64,000 nt of DNA from NCBI RefSeq assembly GCF_000204055.1, contig NW_006768779.1, forward strand, positions 1,537,620 to 1,601,619, given 5' to 3'. The stretch comes from Melampsora larici-populina 98AG31. Taxonomy: Eukaryota; Basidiomycota; Pucciniomycetes; Pucciniales; Melampsoraceae. The notes beneath the pieces were generated by a model. It was given only the letters and a program-made list of their open reading frames with translations, was not told the origin of the DNA and made no database searches. Position numbers and translations under genes: made by a program. Within the stretch, counting starts at the first letter, position 1. Each line of letters opens with the position of its first letter. Below are positions 11,801 to 23,122 of this stretch, one piece after another.

Positions 11801-12358
11801 TTGACCCAAGCATCAGTTGCGTTCTTCATTTGGGAGTTTGATTACGGGGATTTTAGAAAAACACTCACCACAATTAAAAATCTGCTGACCTGACGCTTTT
11901 GCCAAGACTGCCTTTGAGCACTCTTTGGATGGAGACTGAGATGTTGCGGTGGGCTGTCGAGCTGTGTGAGTTGACAATGAATCTAGGTTGTGAGTTGAGG
12001 GGGAATTGTGTTCCTGAGGGCAGTTCTCATCAATATCAGTAGTAGTTTCGTGGTGGATCTGATGATCTTGACTGGAAGAGGGAGGTGATCCTATCTGAAG
12101 TTGATTTAATGTCAAAAGCAGGTCGTCCTGAGCGGAAGGAGTGGATCCTTGGATTGAGTGACTTATGTTATTGGTGGGTTCGAGTAAATTGTTTCGACGA
12201 TCGGCTCTTTGGTGAGCCGCGCGAGTCTCTGGTAAGACTTCAACACCCGGGTGGTAGATGCCATTGGTGTCTGGGTATTCTTGATCACCACATTCATATG
12301 CTTTACATACACACACGACTTGATGAGGTTGGTGGGTTTGACTTTTACGTGGAGGCAT
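8873..12358 (-). CDS. CACTA/Plavaka-type transposase (Tnp2-like), multi-exon
   Basis: This is the likely cut-and-paste transposase of the 14-kb element, about 1,090 aa. Exon 1 runs from ATG 12358 (MPPRKSQTHQ) to 11869 and carries VVCVCKAYECG and an NGIYHPG motif typical of Plavaka N-termini. An 82-nt intron (GTGAGT...CCTAG, 11868-11787) joins in phase to exon 2, 11786-9669. Exon 2 has the core: FVDAINPFGNK (Asp at 11029-11031), FVADIPSLHRCLGF (Asp at 10738-10740), a CSFC pair, ELEYWNIIEYHVVDSMHNLL and GPVRAWWSFPFERLMGK. A 77-nt intron (GTAAGT, branch-like TGCTAAC, TCCAG; 9668-9592) joins in phase to exon 3 (ELEITFLKQFCRASNLL). The last exon, reaching stop 8873, has PASQRDPFRFPGHEE; its acceptor near 9150-9240 is not resolved. 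The ATG at 11829 lies inside intron 1. Which acidic residues are catalytic is inferred from family patterns. Confidence 0.85.
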
Positions 12359-12864
12359 TGAAATTTTAAAAGTAAGAAATTGAGAAGATTGATTTCAAAG
12401 CTGATCTGACAATAAAAGAACGGTCACAATAGTTTTTTGGATTTTAGGGTATAAGAAAAGAAATATAATAGAAATTAGAGACCACGCAATGTGAAAGATA
12501 TGATGTTGTTTTGATTGTTGTGATAGGATGGATTTTCGGATTGATGAGACAGATTCACAAGACGGCCATTGCACAAAAGCAGATTACCAAAAGAGAAAGA
12601 TTCTAGCTTGGGTCAGGCTGAAGACAGGTGAAAGGGAGAAAGCTAAAAGTACACATAGGACAGGGCAGAAATACCGATCAGAGGCGTAATAGTGAGAATC
12701 CCCTGGTGACGTATTTGTGGATCACACACATGCATGGGTACATAAATACCGTGGACATGAGTTTCCTGAATGTTTGACAATTGGAAGGCTTGAGGTCAAT
12801 CTTCTGCATAGAAAGTTCTGATCACATGTTTGGAGGAAAAGACAAAGCTGAAACCAAAACTTAC

Positions 12865-13736
12865 ATCTCAAATCGTGGTCCATTGCGGTGGTCCATTGAG
12901 TCCGGAAAATCAGAGGCCGAGAGGTCCAAGATGGTATAGTGAAATCCAAGTATAAGGGTACTGCTAGGGGTTTTGTCATGGACAAACTTGATATAGAGAT
13001 CCATGAGAGTACTCTTGTTCATAGATAACAATCTTACAAACACACAAGGGGCAGCGTAACGGAGAGCTAGTAGAATATCCTCCATACTTTCCCCCTTAAG
13101 ACGACTCATAGGGATAGTTCTAGGCCGTTTGTTGAATCGTGTCTTCACTGGAAGGTTGAGCTGGGGGTCTACATAGTGTTTATACAAAACCAACACATCA
13201 TCAATAGTCGCCCCAGTTGGGATCATTGCATACGGGTCCTTCTTCTCAATGGCGTCGATGAGCATTTTTTTGGTGGTCTTGCGGCCTAGGGGGTCGAAAT
13301 CCACATCTTTGGTATTGGTCTCCATAGTCGTAGAAACAGGCGGAAGGATTTGTGATTTGAGTAGGGGTCGCACCTCTTTAATGTAGGCTGCTTTGAGGGA
13401 CTCTTTTTTATCACTCGGGCGGCTTTTGGTTTTGGGGTTGAATAGGCGTATGAAGTCATAATATTGTAACTTGGTAGGCTTATGGCTAACTTTATCAAAG
13501 TTGTGTACAAGGAAGAGCCGCTGATTCTCTGAAAGACCTTTAACCTTTGCGTAAATCGGGTCTTTGAGGGGTGGTCGTTTGAGATGATGGGTGCCTGACA
13601 TTGCAAGAGGTGAAGTTGGAGGAGCCAAAGGATGAGAGGGACCTGTTGGACTACGACTGTGTCCAGAAGGCCCAGCAGTCTCAGCAAGCGGTGAGCCGTT
13701 GGAAGCAGTGGGTGTACGTTTTCGACCTGGTGGCAT
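12865..13736 (-). CDS. Cargo gene of the CACTA element, unknown function
   Basis: ATG 13736 opens a frame of 290 codons (MPPGRKRTPTASNG...). It reaches a good donor (GTAAGT) at 12864, just before an in-frame stop, so a short final exon within 12.72-12.84 kb is likely. The first 50 residues are Pro/Ser/Gly-rich and look disordered. The rest is basic and helical, with GLSENQRLFLVHNFDKV, a Lys-rich NPKTKSRPSDKKES stretch and a TIDDVLVLYKHYVD segment. I recognise no family. It is divergent from the plus-strand genes and codirectional with the transposase, about 500 bp upstream of it. Position inside the TIRs suggests an accessory DNA-binding or regulatory role, but that is inference. Confidence 0.55.
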
Positions 13737-14847
13737 TTCAGGAGTCTAAAGGAGGAGGGATTCATCAATTTGAGCGATTTGAAAAAATGAGTTTGAAAAA
13801 ATATGGATCTGGGAGGTCGTGACAAGAAATATGCACCTGAACAAAATTACAAAACCTGAACGAGTCAACTAGAGTGTGCTTTAGATGGGGATCCAAGACT
13901 CTTTCGACGAAGTTCATGCAATAACGGTGGTTTATCAAGCAGATGGGAAAATGACACGATGATATGAAATATAAAGAGTCAAGTGGAAACTTCAGCAGAG
14001 AGTTGATGATTCATCAAAAACAAAAGATACCCCTATGCTGTCATGTCTTGACTCATTTGTCTTTGTTTATTGTGCTTCATAGAGAAAAATTGGGGCACTC
14101 AGAATTAACATCAGTTGTTTGCTACGATAGAACAATTTGTGGGCAGGGGGCAAGTCATCTATCAAACAAGTGTATCTCATCGTGTAACCAATGGTTATAA
14201 TGGCTCGATGTTTGGTTGCTGCATATGGTGATGGCAATGATGTACTATATGCAATCTGACGTTGGTAAATCCCAAAAAGAACATTTAGATTTCAATGTGA
14301 TGATTAAAAGGATAAGTTTATATATACGTAAAGAAATTATAATTATAGCATTTATCTTATCTCTCAGATCTCTTGGTGATAATTACATGTCAACATCAAC
14401 AAATAAACTCCATGCTAAGGTGAGTCATGAACAAAAGCCTCTGGGAGTACCCTGATCATCAAGCGAGTCTGAATGATGTCGCTCAACCAGGCTCAACCCT
14501 TTGTGATTCATACTTGTTCTCCTCTTCTCCGTATTTCTTTCATCCAGACGTCTTTGTCTTCTTTAATCCTTTTCACTCATCACCTTGCGGCTCTTATCTT
14601 CCAGATCATCATCAATGACGGATCTTGAATATCATACTTCAATCACCTGTTATTCACTGTGTGCTTTCATCTTTACTTCACCCTCATCATTTTGTGATAC
14701 TTATATCACGAATTACTTTTCACCGCTCTTCCTTATAAATCTTTCATCCTCAAGACGGATCTGGATCTGTCTCTTATCTTTCCTCATAATAACTCTTCAT
14801 CTTGCTTCTTGCGCGTTTGAACTCGAACCATTCTTCACCTATATAAC

Positions 14848-16579
14848 ATGTTGGAACCCACGATTCGAGGTAACTTGGATGCTGTGCTTGACCCAGACAA
14901 CCCGCCTGTTAACAAACAGATCATGTTGGACTGGCTTCGTATCAATCACCCCAAGACTGTGGTAAGATCCAAGGCTAACAAAGACAAGGTCGCCGACATC
15001 GTTCGAAGCGTACAGCCTCACAGTGAGTCCAATAGTTTTTGTCTTTCTTTTCTTTATAGTTGTTGATTACGTAGTAATGATGATTTGCCCTTGTCAACAG
15101 TATTCCACGATTCAGCCTCAAATGCTTTGGCCAACACCTCTGCAAGCCCTGACGCCTACCCAACACTTGAACATCTTCAAGTTACGTCTCCGGTTGTCAT
15201 AAACTCTTTCAAAGCCAAAGCACAATCAAAAAACAGTTCGGCCTCTCAACGTTTGGAGGTACCCGATTTATCCAATGCCTCAACTAAAGTGGCTGATCCT
15301 CTTCCAGCACTTGAAAAACTTCGAGTTTTGTCACCAGACGTTTCCAAGTCTTCCAAGGAACAACTGCCAAAGCGCTTGGCTTCTCAAGATCTGGAAGTTC
15401 CTTATCCAACAAAGCGCCTTGGTATCAGTAAGTTAGAATATACACGTCCTTCTTGTAAAGTCTGAAAGCTATATGTATATATTAATAGCAGCCCTTTTTT
15501 ATCAAAGGTGAAACAGATGCAAAAACTATCAAGGTGAAGATTGAAGCAAAGGCAACTAGTAATGCATCCAACTCCAAAACAAAAAAGTACGATGACAAGT
15601 TGACTAATTATAAGTACGCTAATTCCAGAATCACTGATATGGTATCCCAATTTCACAACAGGCAAAACCATCAAAGACCAAAGCGGCTCGACCAGCAAAG
15701 CGAGAAGTCTCTAAATGGCCACATGGTATTCCTGATCCTTCAGCGCATGTCTCCACGCTGTCTAGTGTCAGCAATGAAGATGAGAGGCATGAACTTGAAA
15801 CCCTCAAACAATCCATCTATGCACCTCCCCACGATGCTTCAAAAGAGTTGACCACAGCCACTTCAGTCGTCCCAGAACTAAATCCAGCCACACATCATAA
15901 CGACAATGTGGATCTCATCGAGTTCTCAGATACCGAAATCTTTGAAGTGGGGAATCTTGGTAGGTATCAAATCTCTGTTATCTGGTTCACAAACGCTGAC
16001 CTTCAAAACATTCCCAGTATTTGGGCGTGATATCCCAAGCATCAATATGCATGCAGACCTTTCGAAACCAAAAACCGGTGTTGATGTCATTCAAGAGGAG
16101 CAAAGACGAGAAGAAAAAGGTTAGCCTCCAATAATACAATCTCGACTGTATGCTGACCTTGCGTCTTCCTGAATATGATGTGATGCAGTTCAAAGTTTGG
16201 AGGAACGCTTAGCGTCTTTGGAGAGCTCCCTCGTGATTGCAGAACAAAAGGCCAGCAACCGTCTGTTTCAAGATCTACAACAAGAACAAGTTAATGGTAT
16301 GTTGTGTCTAATGCATCTTCCAAGCCTCCTTAAAATCACTTTGAGCTGACCTAGTTGGTTGTTCAAGCTTCTGTGATTGAGAAGCATTCGTCTCTTCTGC
16401 AGCAAGCACAGGATGACATTGCCAGACTTGAAAGTAGACTCGAAGCTATGGACGTTGTGGTGATCAATTTATGGGATCAATTAAAAAATTCACAATTACC
16501 AGTTTACCAGTTTATTAGCAGGATTCAGCAGGAAAGAAAATTCGAAATGGAGGTTTTTGATCAATTGAAGCTCTTGTAG
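14848..16579 (+). CDS. Cargo gene of the CACTA element: SAP-like N-terminus, coiled-coil C-terminus
   Basis: The gene has multiple exons. Exon 1 (14848-15022) starts MLEPTIRGNLDAVLD and contains a helix pair (MLDWLRINHP... and ANKDKVADIVRSV) that resembles a SAP-type DNA-binding fold. A 78-nt intron (15023-15100) and an 80-nt intron (15428-15507) join in phase. Later exons include KWPHGIPDPSAHVSTLSS, DLIEFSDTEIFEVGNL, SLEERLASLESSLVIAEQK and IARLESRLEAMDVVVINL, ending in TAG at 16579. The last two are clear coiled-coil segments. Introns near 15.96-16.02, 16.12-16.19 and 16.30-16.35 kb have good GT-AG borders. The junction around 15587-15661 changes frame and is not resolved, so a frameshift or unusual splice is possible there. 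The SAP resemblance is weak and inferred. Confidence 0.6.
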
Positions 16580-18060
16580 GCTTATGTATTGGTCATTAGG
16601 TCAACATTACATCATTTTTATTTCACATTATACATAAGATCATTATAGTTTACTTACAAACTTATTTCAAAAAGAAAGAAAGAAAAACATAAGAAAAATT
16701 CAAAAATATAGGTATAAAAGTTGGAAAATGGTTTTTAGGTTAGTAAAAATAAAGTTATGGGTATTATGAGGTTAGAATATGAAAGAACAACATTATATTA
16801 TACTATGACAATTTTAATCTTCAAGGTTGATAAGCAGAAACAAAAGTTATTAGGGAAAAGGTACTTTTTCGAAGTTGGTAAACAAGAGGTACACGTGTAG
16901 TTTGGATGTGTAATAGTGGTAGTGATGGAATTTAAGGTTGCCAAGAGGATTTTCCGGGATTTTTAAGGTTATAGATGATGATGTCATATTACATGAGCAA
17001 GAAAAAAGAGAGTAGTAGCTGTGAAAAGTGAAGAAAATGGGTGAAATTCGTGGAAAATGGAGGTTTTCAGCTGATTACATATGCCAAATGACGTCAGAAT
17101 AGGTTGGTAGATGGCTCATTCAACGCAGAAGAGTGGATTACATGATGTACAAACTTTAAATCATTAGTAACGGAGGTGTGTGTAAAAAGTTATAAGGCAA
17201 ATAAAGAATTGGTGTGAATCTCGAATTTACAGTCACAAGTCACATGTAACACCAAAAACCTTAACTTCACAACTCAATATCTTACTCATCACTCATCAGA
17301 AGTAGGTCATGTAGGTGTCAGAAATGATCAGTAGCACGTGGGCTATAAGATGCACTTTAGTAATCACAAATTGGAGCACATCTGAAAAAATTTGTAATCT
17401 CAAAAATTGGTTTTCAGCTAGTTTACAAGGAAAAAATCACCTGTATTCATCATAAGAAGTGCTGTACATCATATTATTGCGTCATTGATCACTTTTAGCT
17501 GTGAAAATTACATCACTTATTAGTAACAAAATCATTACATTGCGTCATCATAGGGTTTTTAGGGAATTTTGGGCGGATTTGATTGGTTTTGAGGCCGTTG
17601 ACCATTGTAAAAGTTCTAGTACATTGTTATATATACTTTGAGAGGGTTTTGGGACTGTTGTTCCCCTTTTTTCTTTATCATTTACGCCATTATTATTTTG
17701 TTTATCATCATAAACTTATTTTAATAGTACCTGGTCACTTAAATACACCCTTTATTACAGCTATAAAGAGAAATTTACTTTAGTATCATAGTCATAAAGA
17801 CTTATTGGGAATAATATCAATCAGATATTGCTTATTTTCTTTAGTTATCAATTGGGAATAACACTATAGCAGTGTTGATAGTAATACAAAGTGTGCTTTT
17901 TGAAGTTTAAATACGTGTGAAGATACATTTCTCTGGTGCCTTATCAGTACTCAATACAACAGAGCTCTTTCTGATTGTGTTGTTTTAGAAGAGCAGTCCT
18001 TAGACAACTTCTACTAGTCATTATATTAGTAGATTATCCTCTTCCAGCTCTGTATAACCC
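16580..18060. other. Non-coding interior of the CACTA element
   Basis: The stretch is very AT-rich without supported exons. Short CRE-like words (TGACGTCA-type, TGCGTCAT, TGATGTCAT) recur between 16.98 and 17.56 kb and might bind a transposon or host regulator; this is only a word-level observation. From about 17.9 kb the sequence looks like the end of an LTR or leader, rich in CTCTT/AGAGC words, just before the short ORF at 18061. Confidence 0.4.
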
Positions 18061-18285
18061 TTGTTGGGTTATAAGTTCTACAACGTCAATGCAACTGATC
18101 TACAGCACGACCTGGACTCAGCTCACATAAATATCAAGGCACATGAGAGAGTTCTCAGGAAGATTTTAGGGCCCCACAGTAACATTAAAATCGAGGAGCT
18201 ATACAATTCCGAGTCTGAGGATGAGGATGATGAAAGTCAGGAAACCCCTGATTCATGTGACAATGACTCTCCTTTATCTGATTGA
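18061..18285 (+). CDS. Short acidic ORF, possible leader of a decayed retroelement
   Basis: A 74-codon frame starts from a non-ATG codon (the first codon is TTG) and contains FYNVNATDLQHDLDSAHINI, a basic HERVLRKILGP stretch and a strongly acidic tail (SESEDEDDESQE), ending in TGA. It follows a GGGTTATAAG sequence that could be a primer-binding-like leader. A related DNA segment occurs at 498-531. No family is recognised. It may be a gag-like start of a Copia or other element nested in the transposon, or a non-functional frame. Confidence 0.3.
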   Translation: MLGYKFYNVNATDLQHDLDSAHINIKAHERVLRKILGPHSNIKIEELYNSESEDEDDESQETPDSCDNDSPLSD

Positions 18286-19492
18286 AATGTCATCATACAC
18301 AAGATCATAACCTCTTATATGTCTAGTTCAATATATCAACGAGTTGTATCTTTCATCATTATCAGAAGTCTTGTCAGTTTTTGCTACTTGGAGTAGATTT
18401 TCAACCGGTGTTGTGACTTGTCTCATTTCTTTACTCATTAAGTTCACTTGGATGAGGCGTGCTGTCATTCAGAGGCCAACATTCTATCTCAACTCCCTCC
18501 CTTTTTTTGTTACACATGTAAAGTATCATCGAAGAAGTTTGCCTCCTTTGAAGTTGTGAGTGTAAGTCTCATGTCACTCACAACTCCCCCTTCAAACTCA
18601 TCGGTAACTTTGTTGATATTGTATCGTGAGCTACATAAATCAAATGGTCAAAGTGAACTGTCAAAAGCATCAAGTCACGCTTGATGGACTCAATTTACTC
18701 ATCAAGATATATCTTCAACTTGCAAGTGATGCAACAGCCCAACTTGCTCAACTGCCCCTCTGCTTATTACTTCAAGTTTGATAGACTTGTTAAATCATAT
18801 TTATATATAACTTTTATTTGATTTTACATATATCTTTGCTAATAAAGCTCAAGGGAGCGTTTTCAAAATCTTGACTTGTGAACTTTCTTAGTTTCCTTCA
18901 TATATAAAAACCGTGATCATCCAATAAAAACATTCAATTATTAAGATTAGAACCTTTTTGTATCAAAGCACAAAGAGCTTATGATGATTTGAAAGAAACA
19001 CAAACTCGGCATGATCATGCCCGAGATCTGGCTTCTTTGATCACTTGAATCACATATATTAGAAATCTTTGATGTGCTATCACGAGGTCATGATCATGTG
19101 GTACAACCAGCAGAGCTTGGCGTGCATTGGTAGTAGGTACCCTTTTGGACGCTGGTCAGCTGAATATTGTACCACAGTTTGGTTTCCAAGTTTCTTGCGG
19201 TATCCATATGGTATCCACTGGGTACAGAATCGATGAAAGGATCACAAAATATCTCCACGAAAGTAATGAAAGGCTCACAATAGACCGCACTGTCACTTTG
19301 GAGACATCACACAAAGGATTGCATAGTAATCATCTATAGCGCATCGCACAACATATTTTTCTCTTTGAACTTGTATATATATTCGAGCTCATCGGATTTG
19401 AAAAGATAATTTCACCTTCACTACTACCCCCCACTTGTGCTATCCTCTCCCAATTTTGTTATTCACATAATTAACACTTCTTGTCTAAATTT
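18286..19492. other. Non-coding interior of the CACTA element
   Basis: No supported gene is seen. A 10-bp stem (GTTGTGAGTG at 18553, CACTCACAAC ending at 18584) forms a hairpin. The last 100 bases are C/T-rich and probably act as promoter and leader of the gene beginning at 19493. Confidence 0.4.
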
Positions 19493-22231
19493 ATGATGCC
19501 ACCAAAACGCACTACGCTCCTTCCAAGCGCCCGTATTCTCCTGAGTCGAGGTTCTGATCTGCCAGCTCTCACCGCTCCTTCCACTGCTGATGTTCCTGCC
19601 ACTCATTCTTCTTCTGCTGCTCCTTCCGCTGGTCGCAAGAAAGATCGCAAGAAAGATGTGAAAGGAAGCCATTGAGTCAAGAAAAAAGACCAAATCAGTT
19701 CAGCATCAGAACTGGCATCAGAACCTGGTGCGTACCTGTAATCTTGGACGTCCATTCTCACTAAACCACTTACTGACTTTTTTTGGGGGTTCAGCTTCGG
19801 AGAATGAAAACATCAACATCAAGCCATTGAAAGCAAATCACAAAAGGACTCGTGAAAGGTTGCTTGAGATGCTTGACGAGCATGTCACAATAAAAAAACC
19901 CCGTGTTTCAACCCGGCCGTCTCGTCGAAAGAAGCAAGTTGAGAAACCAACACCAACTGTGACCCGCAATGAAGTTGTATCCACCATCGCCGAATCCTCC
20001 AACCAAAATACCGACTTCACTATGTTCAACGACGCGCAACTGACCGACATGCTTGAGACAGTAGGACTAGATACAAATGGTTTTGAACGGAACGATCTAT
20101 TGAACAATTGCAACTCCTATGCTGAATTAAGTAAGTATTCCTCAAATTTTAATCCAAACACCATTCTTCAAACTCACCTCATTCTTTTGTCCAGTCATTG
20201 TTCCCTGTGTATACAGGTAGAGTTTGGTAAAGGGAGGATGTCAAGAAGCTTTGACTGCTCATTTGAAACTCCGGCGGAAAGGCACACTCTTCAACCTATT
20301 CACGAGCGTGAGTTTAAACCAATATGTGCATACTTGTTCAGTTGTGTTTGAAAATCAACTACATTTGTTTTATTCATTCAGTGACCGTCCCATCATCTTC
20401 AAACCAGCCCATAACATACATCACAAACACCAGTATATCTGAAGCTAGCCCTTCAACCTTGTTCCTTCCCAGCCTGGAGCACCGCCGTTTGTTATTTCCT
20501 CGACCAAAGCCAACAATTCTCTCATGCACTCTATCTCCTCCAAAACAAACTAGAGACAAGGGAAAGGCTAAAGAGAAGTTATCAACTCCATCAATTTCTG
20601 ATTGGCACCCGGAAGAAGAAGATGCAAACAACTCCAATACTGATAGCAGTCACATGGATGAGGTGGATGATGACCTTCCCTTGCCTCCAACCTTTCAGAA
20701 AACCACTTCATCTACTCATTTACCTCAAGAGAACAACACAAATGACTCGTGAGTAAAATATTTGCATCAAAAGATCATCAAAACATGGATTGTTGAGCAA
20801 AACTCGCTTTTGACAATATCATCACTTTGTACGCTACAACATCCAACTCACAAATTTCTACCAGTCCCAACCGTACACCATTAGATCTCCATACACTTCA
20901 TATACTTCTCATTCAAAGTAACAAGAAGGTTGAAGCACTTGAGAAAGATTTGAAAGATTTGATGCAATTCGTACACAAGCAGGCTGGAGCGACTGGCGGA
21001 CAGAGTACTCCACAATCAAAACATCGTGGTGGACGAACTGCAGTAAGTTCTTTGTCTACATATTGCACAACTTATAGCCCATATCAACAATCTGATTGCT
21101 TCATATTACCCAAAATTGTAGGATTGAGTTCGATTTCATATGGATACTTTGATTGGTGTTCCGGTTGGCTCAAAACTTCCGTCTGCAGTAACAGAATCAT
21201 TGGAAGAATCTTCTACCACCAGTACAAACAACGTTTTTGATCCCTGCTTTCCATACAAATACGCACCAGGGCATACGGACACAACCCCCCAACAACTTCA
21301 GATAATGCACCAAATGCTTGAAGCCGCCGGTATTCAAAGTTTCCGCCCGGATTTCAGGAAGCCAGCGTCATCAAATGAAAACAAATGGCTTTGGAATGTC
21401 TGCTTGAAGATATTCAACAAGCTGGTCGAATGTGGCAAGTATAATGGTGTCGCTGTTGGTGGATCAAATGACACGTTTATCAAGAAGTGTATGGATACAT
21501 ATGTTCAATCACTATCTAAGCGGTACATTCATTTTCTCTATCTGTTTCAATCTTCCGACTTTGAAGCAATTGATCTATCCCTCCAACGTGAATTTTTGAA
21601 TTTGTAGATACCGTTTGCAATCGTGGGATGCTGAACGATTGGAGAAGTCGCAGAGAAAAGTACGACAAGGTTCCAGACTCCGTCAGGTGAGATTTTATTG
21701 GCTTCTAAACCTATTTTTACTTCAGAATATGGACTGATCTGTGTTATGTGTCCTGTCTGCATTGAAATAAAGCTTAAGAGATTGAGAGATAGAGCAGTAT
21801 TCTCGACCCCAAATCAAATGTTCAAGCTTTCCAGAATATTGGAAAATGCTTGCAGCGATGATGAGACAGATCTCGAAGGACCTAGTGAGGAGCAACCAGA
21901 TAAAGGAACCACTTCCTTGGTCCGCATTCTTGAATGGCGTAGTGAAAAACTACAGTATGTTTGTATTCTCTTGGACGAGTACATGGAGCAAAGGAAGGCA
22001 AGTATCCCGAAGTCCCATGGGAAGTCAAGTGGTTGCCCCCCTCGCACTCGAATCCGTCGACAAAATGCACCCATCAGCAAGCTATCAGTCCCAGTTGGAC
22101 TCCCAGTTGACTGCTATCGCTCAAGTTGGCTTCAGCGTTTGCAACGTGAAGAACCACTGTCATATAGTCATCTAGAAGTTGACTCAGTGCCTGTTTTAGA
22201 TGAACTTGTCCGCATTTTAGAAAGGCTTTGA
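19493..22231 (+). CDS. Cargo gene of the CACTA element: SAP-like domain, multi-exon
   Basis: The gene starts at ATG 19493 (MMPPKRTTLLPSARILL) and ends at TGA 22231. Exon blocks, separated by plausible GT-AG introns, read in order: a basic, disordered N-terminus with KKDRKKD; from about 19795 a block with KRTRERLLEMLDEHV and RPSRRKKQVEKP; a SAP-like element (AQLTDMLETVGLDTNGFERN); a Ser/Pro-rich linker with EEEDANNS acidic runs; a short coiled coil (NKKVEALEKDLKDLMQFVHK); KWLWNVCLKIFNKLVECGKY; LKRLRDRAVFSTPNQMFKL; and a final SVPVGLPVDCYRSSWLQRL segment. The exact boundaries near 19.68, 20.13-20.40 and 21.95-22.05 kb are unresolved. Its end lies about 450 bp from the right TIR. The SAP-like element suggests DNA binding (inference); no database family is claimed. 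Confidence 0.6.
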
Positions 22232-22681
22232 ATTTATATATATTTATTTTGGGTGAGGTTTGAATTCACTTTTGAGTTACTGTTCTCAATGTTGTATTGT
22301 TTTCTTGGATCAAAGCTAGTGGTTGTGCTACATAATCTGTGTTATCTTTGAATTACTTGATGTGTGCTGGGCATACAAATTGAAATCCGTGGATCTTTTC
22401 AGTGCGCATGCAATGTATTGGATGTATTGAGATATGAGGATCAAGTATACTATCATAAACCCATGAGCAGATTATAGTTCAGCTTGACTTTATCCCAAAT
22501 ATGCCTTCAAAGCATATTTGATATCTGACTGATGCTCAGTATGTGCACTGAAGGTTCTACTGCAGGGGTATGCATTGTGCCATGTATGCAGGAATAAGGG
22601 AAGGAGCCTCTCTGTAACACCTATTTTACCTTTTGATTGCAGGAGTTTAGAAAATTCAAGAAATTTTCTATGTGAAAATGT

Positions 22682-22721
22682 TTTTCTAAACTCCATGGTA
22701 AATTTTCATTTTGGCGTAGTG
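22682..22721 (-). repeat. Right terminal inverted repeat of the CACTA element
   Basis: This repeat matches the left end inversely at 39 of 40 positions and is followed by TTT, the duplicated target. Directly inward (22640-22660) lies a GGAGTTTAGAAAATTC word, the inverse partner of the terminal motif, as at the left end. The 450 bp between the last gene and this repeat hold no ORF of note. Confidence 0.9.
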
Positions 22722-22771
22722 TTTCAAGGTTAAGAATCTGTTGTATGGAACAACATTGTGATTATCGTAGT
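22722..22771 (-). pseudogene. Helitron Rep fragment between two insertions
   Basis: These 50 bases are all that separates the CACTA element from the gypsy retrotransposon. On the minus strand they read YDNHNVVPYNRFLTLK, matching the DNRxVVPYNPYLLLKY segment found just before the two-tyrosine motif in Helitron Rep proteins. The frame is open across both neighbouring junctions after excising each insertion with one copy of its target duplication. Confidence 0.85.
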
Positions 22772-23109
22772 TGTAAGACTCGGGTAGGAGTCTTCACTGA
22801 AGGGTGGCACAACGGGAGCTAAAGCTCCAAGGTTAATTCTATAACCCAACTATATTCCCAAAATAGACAACTAGCTCCATCCGAAGAGTATTCGGTCAAG
22901 AAGAGTAACACATCAGATACGCTCTACAAGATAAAAGAGAAAAGAGACAGAGAGAAATGAATATAAGATAAAGGCTCACCTAGCTCCATCCGAAGAGTAT
23001 TCGGTGAAGAAGAGTCTTCATGGAGCTAGGGCGTCTCTGACTACAAGTAATCCAACTACCCGTCTACAACCATACATCTAAGCCATACCTCTACATGTAA
23101 CACCTTACA
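22772..23109 (-). repeat. 3' LTR of the gypsy element
   Basis: The LTR is 338 bp with TGTAAG/CTTACA ends. It contains an internal direct duplication: the segment TAGCTCCATCCGAAGAGTAT occurs at about 22873 and again at 22981, 108 bp apart, followed in both by TTCGGT[C/G]AAGAAGAGT. The 5' copy of the LTR has the same duplication, so it predates this insertion. Confidence 0.95.
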
Positions 23110-23122
23110 TCCCTCCCCTCCT
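23110..23122 (-). other. Polypurine tract of the gypsy element
   Basis: On the minus strand AGGAGGGGAGGGA lies directly before the TGTAAG start of the 3' LTR. This is the expected place and composition for the plus-strand primer of reverse transcription. It agrees with the direction of the Gag-Pol ORF. Confidence 0.8.

Larger units (their letters stand above)
8552..22721. mobile_element. 14.2-kb CACTA/Plavaka-like DNA transposon with cargo genes
   Basis: The left end begins CACTACACCAAAATGAAAAT and the right end, read inversely, CACTACGCCAAAATGAAAAT. The 40-bp terminal inverted repeats differ at one position (base 7). A second, patchy block of inverted similarity lies further in (ACAGAGAGGCTC near 8660 and near 22610). 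Flanking TTT on both sides is a 3-bp target-site duplication, as expected for CACTA elements. The insertion sits inside a Helitron Rep codon run, which fixes both borders independently. Inside are a CACTA/Tnp2-type transposase (minus, next to the left end), an unknown gene (minus, 12.9-13.7 kb) and two multi-exon genes on the plus strand (14.8-16.6 and 19.5-22.2 kb). An older insertion may be nested within it at about 17.6-18.3 kb. Confidence 0.88.

Noticed and set aside
11813..11868. Continuation of transposase exon 1 through KIPVIKLPNEERN
   Set aside because: A phase-matched GTGAGT...CCTAG intron removes this stretch and joins the conserved core.
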